From NCBI GenBank assembly GCA_027576995.1, contig JANBQC010000562.1:1-18511 (forward strand): 18,511 nt of DNA, read 5' to 3'. Below are positions 8,048 through 17,157 of this stretch, one piece after another (within the stretch, counting starts at the first letter, position 1; each line of letters opens with the position of its first letter). The notes beneath the pieces were generated by a model. The model saw nothing but the letters and a program-made list of their open reading frames with translations, had not been told where the DNA came from and did no database searches. Source of the stretch: Dimargaris cristalligena. Its lineage: Eukaryota; Kickxellomycota; Dimargaritomycetes; Dimargaritales; Dimargaritaceae. The translations under genes were made by a program, and so were the position numbers.

Positions 8048-9370
8048 ATGAAGGCTCTTATTCTCGTCGGTGGCTTCGGTACCCGTCTCCGCCCCTTGAC
8101 CTTGACCAAGCCCAAGCCTCTGGTCGAGTTCGCTAACCGCTCCATGATTCTCCATCAGATTGAGGCGCTTGTCAAGGTAAGTGTAGCTTCTCTACTCTAG
8201 TGCTCCTGCCAAGAGGTGCTTAGCACACAAGGGCAACAGCCCCTGCGTTGTCTACCCCCGGAAATTTCCCGGGCGCTCGCTATTCCTTCGCCCTCCTAAA
8301 TCTAATATCACTTTCCGAAAGGTCTATAACCCCCAGACCTTCCTTCGACCCACCTATACCCTAACTAATCCTCTCATACACTCCACTCCCTTCTCCCGCT
8401 CTACTAGGCCGGCGTCACGGACATTGTCCTGGCCGTCAACTACCGCCCCGAAGTCATGGTCGCCGTCCTGCAAAAATACGAAGAAGAGCTCGGCGTGCGC
8501 ATCACCTTCTCCGTCGAGAGCGAGCCCCTTGGTACCGCCGGTCCCCTGGCCCTTGCCAAGGACATCCTGTCCAAGGACAACTCGCCCTTCTTTGTGCTGA
8601 ACAGCGACGTCATCTGCGAGTTCCCCTTCGAGGCCCTCCGCGACTTCCATATCCAGCACGGCAACGAAGGCACCATCGTGGTCACCAAGGTCGAAGAACC
8701 TTCCAAGTACGGTGTCGTGGTAACTAAGCCCGGTTCCACCCACATTGATCGCTTCGTCGAAAAGCCCGTTGAGTTCGTCGGTAACCGCATCAACGCCGGT
8801 ATTTACATCTTCAACCCCACCATCCTGGACCGCATCCCCCTGCGCCCCACCTCCATTGAAAAGGAAATCTTCCCGGGTATGGCCGCCGACAGCACCCTGC
8901 ACTGTTTCGATCTGGAGGGCTTCTGGATGGACGTGGGTCAACCCAAGGATTTCCTGACCGGTACTTGCCTGTACTTGGCCAGCCTGGCCAAGAAGAGCCC
9001 CGAGCAACTGGCCCCTGCCACTGCCCCCTATGTCCACGGTGGCCACGTTATGGTCCACCCTACCGCCCGTATCGGCAAGGACTGCAAGATCGGCCCTAAT
9101 GTGGTCATTGGCCCCAACGTGGTCATCGGCGACGGCGTCCGGCTCCAGCGGTGTGTTCTTCTCGATTCCGTGCGGGTCAAGGACTACGCCTGGATTCGGA
9201 GTGCCATCGTGGGCTGGAACTCCACCGTGGGCCGCTGGAGTCGTCTGGAGGGCGTGACCGTGCTCGGTGACGATGTCACCGTGGCTCCCGAGATTTACAT
9301 CAACGGCGGCTTCGTGCTTCCCCATAAGACCATTAGCTCAAACGTCACCGAGCCCAAGATTATCATGTAA
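8048..9370 (+). CDS. MPG1: Mannose-1-phosphate guanylyltransferase (GDP-mannose pyrophosphorylase)
   Basis: This enzyme makes GDP-mannose from mannose-1-phosphate and GTP in the cytosol, supplying N- and O-glycosylation, GPI anchors and cell-wall mannan. Two exons, 8048-8176 and 8408-9370, give 363 residues, the usual length for fungal homologues (about 361-363). The intron (231 nt) has GTAAGT, a branch-like CTAACTAAT and CTACTAG. The nucleotidyltransferase domain opens [20 protein letters not shown], with the GTP-binding signature [11 protein letters not shown] at 8-18 and PKPL at 22-25. Further landmarks are LNSDV, the sugar-phosphate-site FVEKP at 159-163, NAGIY and [10 protein letters not shown]. 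From about residue 255 a left-handed beta-helix of hexapeptide repeats follows ([21 protein letters not shown]), ending in the conserved C-terminal EPKIIM. No residue expected of the family is obviously missing. It is the catalytic (beta/Psa1-type) form rather than the longer regulatory alpha form. Upstream lie a TATA-like box and a CT-rich leader. Confidence 0.97.
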
Positions 9371-10154
9371 ATTAATCGTCTTCTGATCCTTTCTTTTCTT
9401 TTTTAAATATATACTTGTGCGGGGGAGGGCATGTGGATCATTGATAGGGGGAGAAAGGGGCTTATCCCCTATACTCTTCTTCACCTCTTCTCGCACCACG
9501 TCCCCCCCTTCCTTTGGCATGGGCTTGACTCGGCCAGCACGCACTATGCCCTTTAATTTCACCGTTCCTCCCTCCCCCATTAGCCCAAATTTAATAGCTA
9601 TACATACGAGATTCCCTTTTTATAGTTTACGACCCACATGTCTCTTAATTGCTTCCCCATAATTTACTTTCGCCCATGTACCACGCCCTCCAAATTCCAT
9701 TTGGCCCATCTAACTCTTGACTGGTTATTTAAATTGTTGGCAAGTGTTTGTGATGGACAATGGCGCTTCCTCATTTCACTCTTCATGGATCATATCAGGT
9801 GCTGATAATGTAATCCCTTCTTCTAGTAATAATACTACTACTACCATCAATAATAATAATAGTAATAATGATACCACCCACCCATCCTGCTGACTGACTG
9901 TCCTTTGAGTATTCGTATTGGCTAGATTGGCGTCTCCATTGCCGTTTAGCGCCACGGCCTATACGGTGAATCCGTTCTAATTATTCCGTAAAAGTATAGT
10001 GGTAAATGGCAAGAAACACCTGCCACTGCAATTTATAACTAAAATGGCACTAACTAACCGATAATTACTAGAGCGCCCAGAGAAAGTGACAATGGCCATG
10101 GATGTAGAAAAGTCGAAGGTGATCGTGTCGTAAGTTCTATTGATGCTGGTCGAG
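9371..10154. other. Convergent spacer, no gene seen
   Basis: This holds the 3' UTRs of the plus-strand GDP-mannose pyrophosphorylase gene and the minus-strand coiled-coil gene. It begins with a T-rich stretch followed by AAATATATAC (9405-9414), a plausible AT-rich 3' end region without a perfect AATAAA. Short open frames here carry no recognisable protein. Confidence 0.6.
9826..9872 (+). repeat. Imperfect AAT/ACT trinucleotide repeat
   Basis: A degenerate run of TAA, ACT and AAT triplets, with a centre of four TAATAA-type units. It is non-coding, in the convergent spacer, and of simple-sequence origin. Confidence 0.8.
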
Positions 10155-12737
10155 TCAACCGAGTTGGGCCATAAATACACGGACGTAATCCTCTAGCCAA
10201 TAGCGGGCCCAGGCTATTGTTCGCCCCGGATCCCGACCTAATCTCTGGCACCAGTGGTAGGTCCCAACGAGCCATGAGCCCCGGAAAGGCTCGCGAAGAT
10301 CCATGGGACCAAGTAGGGTGGACGTACTTTGGGACCACCATTGTCCTAGCGAGCCGAATAGCGGCCCTTCACTGTCGGGTCGACCCATCTGGTAAACCAC
10401 CAGCACAACCACGATTTCCAGTCCCAGGAGAAGAAGCATAAACCACACCATGGAGTACCAGCTTCGGTAGACCATGCGGATTAAATGGTTATAAGTCTGA
10501 TACACAGGGGATAGTAGGAGGGTGCGCAGGGGCGGGGGCGGGGCCCAATGGGGATCCCCGCAGTGGGTTAATCCTACTGACCGATAGTGCTGTCGGCCAA
10601 CCAGTTGGTTACGTGCCGTCCGAAACGGGCTAGCATGGGGGTGGGTTTTGTGCAGGTACTGGATATCCCCGTAGGCCTGTGTAAGTAGAGGTTCGTGGAG
10701 GGGCGAACATATATGGTGAACGACGACGTTGGATCCCAAAATGCTCTCCAGTTGCTATACGAATGATGATGGTTCCAGAGTATAAATAAACCGGAGAGTA
10801 CACTAGGTTAAATCAATGGGGAGGAGATATCGGCCGGGTGGGCTTATCGAAGTGATATCCTTTTTTCGGTGCAAATGGTCTACATGTTCTATGGATATCC
10901 AACGATATGTACAGGGCTCAATGAATCGTTCCTGGGTATACTTACCTGATCCTGTAGCTTTAACTGCAGTGCTGCGATTGAATCACTGGTCACTTCAATG
11001 CCTTCATCTAATTCGGCTTCAATACGGGATTGGGCATGTATGGTCTCTCGTAAGGCTCGTAGCTCGTTCTATCATTTATCAAGAGTATCGATGGATAGTT
11101 AGTTATACGAGGGAGAGTGTGGGTCAAACAGCTGGGTTAGTTGGGGGTTTTAGACCAGAAGCTACAATAAAATCACTGTGGACTATTAGTGCTCCAACTA
11201 TGCAGTTGATTGGACGCTGAGAGGATAAGACCAACTTACTCCCGATTTTTCGAGCTGGTTCTTAATTTTGTTCATTTCGGAGTTAAGATCCTCACACTGC
11301 AGTTCGAAGCCAGATCTGCGGGTAAGTATATGGTAATGATGGAAATATTACAGTATTCCATAGTTAGATGGGTGATTGTGACAGTGATTGTGATTGTGTG
11401 GGCAGACTGGTTATACTCATACATCACGTTAAGGCCAAGGGTCGGTATAGTACAATTCATCCAGATATCCACATGGCTTGTCCCATTCATAGCAGGGCTA
11501 TAGCTCGATCAAGGGGGGTGTGGAACACTTACCGCTGTACAAAAGTACCAAGGAAGCTTTGGTCGAATCCGTGGGCCCGGTCCTCCATACTATACTCCAC
11601 ATCGGACCGGATCCGGGCGTGCGTTTGGTTTTGGGTTTTCTCAATGGCCTCGAGTATTCCGTGGAGCCGGCTATGGATTAAATGGGTCGCCTCGGTTAGG
11701 CTATGGAAGCGGTGTTCGTCGCAAGTGCCCAGGTCAGATCCGAGTACACTATCATGCTGGTACGGCCGGCCGTCGGGCACCACTGCATCATCGTTTGGGA
11801 TATTGCTGGGGGAAGTCCGTTTGGAAGGGAGCCCCGAGGGGCCCAGGGAAGGAAACTGGGCCAGTAAGTGGTTCAAGCCCGCCTGGTCCACCGGAACGGG
11901 CGGGGCATTCCGAATCGCCATGGGGGTGGTGGTTTCTCCGCTGGGCGGCAGAAGGGGCTGTGGAAGCATCGGAGAGAGCCGTACTTTATCACGGCAGGCC
12001 GGGATCACCATTTCGGGCGGTACCGAAAGGCGCCGGGGACTACTGCCGAGGATAGGGCTGTATTCGTTAGGAAAGCCTGTCGGTGACTCGGAACGTGGGG
12101 TACTGCACCGCAGGAATGGATCGTGATCTTCGGACTCGGGATCGAGCGGGTGGGTTTCAAACACCGAGAACAGGGTTTCGATATGATCGGGACCGAATAG
12201 CCGGCTGCTGTCCGGTGGTCCGTCATCCCCCAGAGGGCGGAGTTGGCGGATGGGTTCGATGGCCGACATATCCATTAAGCCCAGGGCCTCGGCTGGAGGG
12301 TCAAGGGGGTCTAGTACGGAGCCTCCAGCCCGCGGGCGGTTGGGGTGCGGGGTGACAAAAGACATAAGGTTGAACGACTGGTTGGCGTAGTCCACCAGTT
12401 CGCGACCGGGGCTGGGTCGCACGGGGGTAATGAGCCCCAAGGTTCCTACCCCCGCCCGGGGAGTGCGGGGTCCCCGTAACTTACTGGGGGTGGTTGTCGG
12501 GGCTGTAAGCCGGAGTGGAGCGGGCGGGGTCAGCGGTCCCGGATCCAGCGGCGGACCCTGGACGGAAGGAATTCTGCTAAGGGCCCGTAACATACTTTTG
12601 GGAGTGCCCCTGGGCAACGCCAAATACGCAGAGGATTTGCGCAGGAGCGGGGTGGGAGGGGCATTCTCATCTTCAACGGGACTCAACGGTTGGCGAGTGA
12701 CCCGCTGATTCGAGAGTTTAAGTTTTGGAGTCTGCAT
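10155..12737 (-). CDS. Ser/Pro-rich coiled-coil protein with one C-terminal membrane segment
   Basis: I do not recognise the family. Four exons are inferred: 11533-12737, 11240-11315, 10946-11068 and 10155-10754, total 2004 nt, 667 residues. All donors are GTAAGT and every phase agrees. Residues 1-370 are Pro/Ser/Thr-rich and probably disordered, with many proline-directed phosphorylation-type sites (PLSP, PPTP, RGTPKS, TPVRPSP). Residues about 370-475 are helical and heptad-like (EATHLIHSRLHGILEAIEKT; CEDLNSEMNKIKNQLEK; NELRALRETIHAQ), so probably coiled coil. A short His/Pro-rich linker follows. One strong membrane segment lies at about 567-589 (MVWFMLLLLGLEIVVVLVVY), then a roughly 78-residue Trp-rich tail. 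The start at 12737 is preferred; an in-frame ATG at 12878 would add 47 residues, but that stretch has UTR-like pyrimidine tracts. The layout would suit a nuclear-envelope, spindle-pole or ER tether protein, but this is only a guess. The tail lacks a KASH-like PPPX ending. Confidence 0.75.
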
Positions 12738-13731
12738 GCTAGTAGCAGCACGTTGGAAACGAGGGTTCGGGACTTGGATATGCACAATGCATATAAGTGT
12801 GGCGAAAGAAGGAGAGAATAAAAAAACAGTCGGATTGACCTGGCGAATGGGAAGTAGCTGCTCTGGCTGGAGCCTCATCAGCGGAGTGCCAATTAACGAT
12901 AGACACTTGGGGCCCTCGACTTGGAATTTTTTCAGGGGCCCTGAGGTAGCACTAAAAGGGGGTGCTTTCTATTCTAGGTGGTCAACGGAAAACCCTTTCT
13001 TACTAGCACTTCCAAGGGTTCGTGTCCCTGAACAGTACGGCATTCAATAGACCGTCGTACTAAGGATATCGGTCCACTGGGTTCACTGTGCTTAACATGA
13101 GCAGGTCCTTTTTTCCTTCTCCCACCCTTGGCATACGGAGCATGGCGCTTGCCACGGACGGCTCCACTCTATACTGGCGTAAGATACAGCCTAAGAGCGA
13201 GAGCTGAACCGTACTTTCGGGAGCCGTAGCTGGCCTCCAAAAGCAAGTCACAGGATCCATCTCGATAGCAGATCCCCCGCTAATGGGTCACCAAAGAAAC
13301 GACGAGCCTTGTCCACACGGCCGCCTTCGCCGGGGACCAATCACTGCGGTGGTTAGTGATTTAGTGCGAATAATGGCCATTGAATGAGGCAGCTACTGTT
13401 GATGTTACACTACTTTATGACTCCACATAGTCGGCAAGCCAAAGCCATCGTTAGTGATAAAATTACCTGGTGGCTCACTGTTCCCGACTATAGTCACTCG
13501 TCTCGGTGTTGGAAAGGAGCGGTTGTTGTTCCCTTGACACTTAACTCCAACCTCCTCCGAAAAAAAATCAATACCTACCTTCTTTCGCCTACTATCTCCC
13601 GTTTTTCCGGATGATTGATCTGCTTCTACATTGCCGTCCGTCTGCCTACGCTACTATTATTCTTCGCTTTACTATAAACCCCCCCGCATTCAACTACCTG
13701 CCCGTTCCCGCTGCAGTGTGACTATTTCGCC
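12738..13731. other. Divergent spacer upstream of alanyl-tRNA synthetase
   Basis: About 1 kb separates the coiled-coil gene start from alanyl-tRNA synthetase and should hold both promoters. A minus-strand open frame at 13060-13260 and a plus-strand one at 12736-13050 carry no recognisable domain. ATGACTCC at 13417-13424 matches 6 of 7 bases of the Gcn4/CpcA site TGACTCA, which is too weak to call. The last 150 bases become CT-rich, as expected of a leader. Confidence 0.55.
13673..13679 (+). promoter_or_regulatory. TATA-like element before alanyl-tRNA synthetase
   Basis: TATAAAC stands 53 nt before the start codon in an otherwise CT-rich leader. If used, it would give a very short 5' UTR. Its TAA at 13675-13677 is also an in-frame stop that limits any N-terminal extension of the synthetase. 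Confidence 0.25.
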
Positions 13732-14384
13732 ATGGCCACTACTACCGCCCTGACCTCGAAGTGGTCCGCCAAAAACGTGCGTGCCGAGTTCATCGCCTTT
13801 TTCCAGGACCAGCATGACCACACCTTCTTCCCGTCATCCTCCACCGTCCCGCTGGATGATCCCACGCTACTGTTCAGCAATGCCGGTATGAACCAGTATA
13901 AGCCCGTCTTCCAAGGTACCGTGGACCCCGCCTCCGACATGGCCAAGCTCAAGCGTGCCGTCAACAGCCAAAAGTGTATCCGTGCGGGGGGTAAGCACAA
14001 TGACCTGGACGACGTTGGTAAAGACGTCTACCACCACACCTTCTTTGAAATGCTGGGTAACTGGTCCTTTGGCGATTACTTCAAGGCCGAGGCCATTGCC
14101 ATGGCCTGGGAACTGCTGACCAAGCGGTTTGGCCTGCCCGCTGACCGTCTGTACGTCACCTACTTCGGTGGGGACGCTAAGCAGGGTTTGGAGGCCGATC
14201 TCGAGGCCCGTGATCTCTGGTTGGCCCAGGGCTTGGATCCCTCCCGTCTGCTCCCCTTCGGTTGCAAGGAGAATTTCTGGGAAATGGGTGAACAGGGCCC
14301 TTGCGGTCCGTGCAGTGAAATCCACTTTGACCGTATCGGTGGACGCGATGCCTCTAGCCTGGTCAACTTGGACGACCCCGACGT

Positions 14385-14418
<34 letters not shown>

Positions 14419-16647
14419 AACCGGGAGGCCGACGGCTCCCTACAGAACCTACCGAACCAGCACATCGATACCGGTTTGGGTCTAGAGCGTCTCGTGTCGG
14501 TGCTCCAGGACAAGCGGTCCAACTACGATACCGATTTATTCACCCCCCTGTTCGCCATCATCCAGCAGCGCACCGGCGCCCGCCCTTACAAGGGCCTAGT
14601 CGGCGCCGACGATACCGACGGCATTGACTTGGCCTACCGGGTTATCGCCGATCATATCCGTACCCTCACGTTTGCCATCAGCGACGGTGGGGTGCCTTCC
14701 AATGAGGGCCGCGGCTACGTGCTGCGCCGCATTCTGCGGCGTGGGGCCCGCTATGCCCGCAAGAAGTTTAACGTCCAGCTGGGCAGCTTCTTCTCCAGTC
14801 TGGTGGACACCGTGGTCGAGAATATGGGCGATTTCTTCCCAGAGATCACCCGCAAGGCGGACCAAGTCAAGGAAATCTTAAACGACGAGGAACTCTCCTT
14901 CAACAAGACCCTGGATCGGGGTGAACGTCTCTTCCTGTCGTCCATTGCCAAGGCCCAGGAAACCGGCAATACCCGCGTCTCCGGTACCGACGTGTGGCGC
15001 CTGTACGACACCTACGGTTTCCCCGTGGATCTTACCCGCATCATGGCCGAGGAAAACGGTTTGGAGGTGGACGAGCAGGAATTCGAACGTGAACAGGCCA
15101 AGGCCAAGGCCCTGTCGCGCAGCAGCCGCGGGAAAGTCGGCAGCGGTGGACAGCCCGTGGCCCTGGACGTGCACGCCATTGGCGCCTTGGACCGGGACCA
15201 CGTCCCCAAGACCGACGACAGTTTCAAGTACAGTCAGTCTGATGTTCAGGGTAAAGTCCTGGCTCTCTACTTGAACGGCAGCTTCGTGGAACAAGTGTCC
15301 GAATCCCTGGTCACCTGCGCCGAGAAGGAGGGCGACACCCCCACCTTTGGGGTTCTGCTCGACCGAACCAACTTCTACGCCGAACAAGGTGGGCAGGAAT
15401 TTGACACGGGTAACCTGGTGACCGAGAATGGGGATGCCGAGTTTATCGTGGAGGATGTCCAGGTGTACGGCGGGTTTGTGCTCCACACCGGGTACCTCAA
15501 GTACGGTACTCTCAGTAAAGGCACCGTGGTGGAATGCAGCTACGATGAGACCCGCCGTTCCCCCCTGCGCCATAACCATACCGCCACTCATTTGCTGAAC
15601 TTCGCCCTCCGTCAGGTGCTCGGTGATGATAGTATCGACCAGAAGGGCTCCCTCGTGGCTGTGGAAAAGCTGCGGTTCGACTTTAGCTACAAGACCGCCA
15701 TCACGCCCGAGCAGTGCCGCCAAATTGAGGACATTTGCAACGCCTCTATCCAGGCTGACTACGGCGTTTACTCCAAGGACGTCCCCCTGTCCGTTGCCAA
15801 GGCCATTCACGGGCTTCGCGCCGTCTTCGGTGAAGTGTACCCCGACCCGGTGCGTGTGGTGTCGGTGGGTCATCCTGTGGATACTCTCCTCCAGGATATT
15901 GCCAGCCCCGAATGGGCCAAGAACTCCATTGAGTTCTGTGGTGGTACCCATGTGGCCCGTACCAGTGATATCAAACGGTTCGTGATTACTGAAGAGACCA
16001 GTATCGCCAAGGGTATCCGGCGGATAGTGGCGGTGACCGGTGAAGCGGCCTGCCACGCCCAGGCCCTGGGTAATGAACTGACCACCCAGGTGGAACGCCT
16101 GGCCACCCTCACAGGGGCTGATCTCGATACCGCCCTGAAAACCCTGGGCCCCGAACTCAGTGCCGCGGCCATCTCGGTTTACACCAAGGCTCAGCTCCGT
16201 GCCTCGTTCGAGGCCGCCAAGAAGCGCTTCGACGACGCCGATAAGGCCCGCAAGGCCAACCAGGTCAAACAGGCCCTCGAAGAGGTCCAGGCTTTGGTGG
16301 ATGCCAACCCCACCAGTCCCTTCTATGTGTGCCGCTTGAACGTCGACGGCAACGGCAAGGCCCTGTCGGGTGCGGCCCAGCACATCAAATCGCTCAAGAC
16401 CAAGGCAGCCTATTTCATCTCAGAGGATGCGGCCAACGGTCGTGTGGCCCACCAGTGTGTGGTGCCCAAGAGTCTGGTTGCTGAGGGCCTCAAGGCCATC
16501 GAATGGGCCAATGCCATTCAGGCTATCGTCGGCGGCAAGTGCGGCGGTAAAGACGAATCCGCTCAGGGAAGCGGCGTGGAAACTGGCAAGGTGGACGAGG
16601 TTTACGACGTCGCCGTTAATTTCGCCAAGCTGAAGCTCGACCACTAA
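13732..16647 (+). CDS. ALA1: Alanyl-tRNA synthetase (cytosolic type)
   Basis: This class II synthetase charges tRNA-Ala and edits mischarged Ser/Gly. One uninterrupted exon encodes 971 residues, close to the roughly 958 of yeast Ala1. The start is in strong context (TCGCCATGG). The catalytic core is N-terminal: motif 1 in the FPSSSTVPLDDPTLLFSNAG region (about 36-55), motif 2 around HHTFFEMLGNWSFGDYFK (about 101-118) and motif 3 GLGLERL (248-254). The editing domain carries the zinc-site pair HTATH (616-620) and CGGTH (736-740), both intact. The C-terminal region, ending GGKCGGKDESAQGSG and KLKLDH, is the oligomerisation/C-Ala part. All hallmark residues appear present, so it should be active and editing-competent. 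There is no mitochondrial presequence on the annotated start, and an in-frame stop lies 18 codons upstream. AATAAA follows the stop by 96 nt. The isoleucyl enzyme gene faces it tail to tail. Confidence 0.98.
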
Positions 16648-16742
16648 ATCGATGGAGGCAATGACTCCGCTCAACAACCTCTCGGGTTATTCTTCGTCCA
16701 TGCACTGCATTTCATCCCCCCTCTCCTCCTGTGGTTTTACTT

Positions 16743-16748
16743 AATAAA
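16743..16748 (+). terminator. Poly(A) signal of alanyl-tRNA synthetase
   Basis: A perfect AATAAA lies 96 nt after the TAA, in a T-rich, then AT-rich context. Spacing and surroundings fit a cleavage/polyadenylation signal. Confidence 0.55.
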
Positions 16749-17011
16749 GTTCCTATAGAATTACTTTACTCTATGTTTTGCAGCTCTATGATTACACCCG
16801 AAATTATAATTTTAGCAATACTGGTATAAGAACTGCCCCAAATCGGCCAATAATTTAGGAAGGGCGCGTTGATATTATGTATTCTTATTATGTAAGTCTG
16901 GATTATTTGACATCCAACAATTACGTTCAATATTCGGAGTTATTCTTATCGTAATCTTACGACCTTGCTTGGTATTTCGAAAGGAATGGATGGATTTTAC
17001 TAAGTGAATTA

Positions 17012-17017
17012 TTTATT
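17012..17017 (-). terminator. Poly(A) signal candidate of isoleucyl-tRNA synthetase
   Basis: The minus strand reads AATAAA 141 nt past the isoleucyl-tRNA synthetase stop, in AT-rich sequence. It is plausible, though nearby AT-rich alternatives exist. Confidence 0.4.
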
Positions 17018-17157
17018 GGCTAATAATAAAAACGAACACAAACCAGTTTAACAAGGTCTAGATTGCCAACTGCCCTGCTAAATCAAGGCAATTTTAAAGG
17101 CAATTCCAGCAAACGAACCACTAGACATTGGTGATATCCGAGCTCTGGTTTATATTT

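Larger units (their letters stand above)
16648..17157. other. AT-rich convergent spacer between two synthetase genes
   Basis: This 510-nt stretch holds the 3' ends of the alanyl- and isoleucyl-tRNA synthetase genes. It is markedly AT-rich against the GC-rich flanking exons. Apart from two candidate poly(A) signals I see no gene, RNA or repeat. Confidence 0.7.

Noticed and set aside
8354..9325. 323-codon open frame on the minus strand
   Set aside because: Antisense to GDP-mannose pyrophosphorylase and its intron, with Asp/Gly/Val-rich shadow composition and no domain.
11368..12126. 252-codon open frame on the plus strand
   Set aside because: Overlaps exon 1 and intron 1 of the coiled-coil gene on the opposite strand, whose splice phases are coherent; no recognisable protein.
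12738..12878. Upstream in-frame ATG (12878) for the coiled-coil gene, adding 47 residues with a hydrophobic stretch
   Set aside because: The added segment contains T-rich/pyrimidine tracts typical of a leader, and its composition differs from the following coding sequence. Kept only as an alternative start.
13417..13424. Gcn4/CpcA-like site upstream of alanyl-tRNA synthetase
   Set aside because: Matches only 6 of 7 bases of TGACTCA, lies over 300 nt from the start codon and is not repeated.
14878..16383. 501-codon open frame on the minus strand
   Set aside because: It lies wholly antisense to the intact alanyl-tRNA synthetase; GC-rich third positions create long antisense frames, and its translation is a low-complexity Gly/His/Val-rich shadow.
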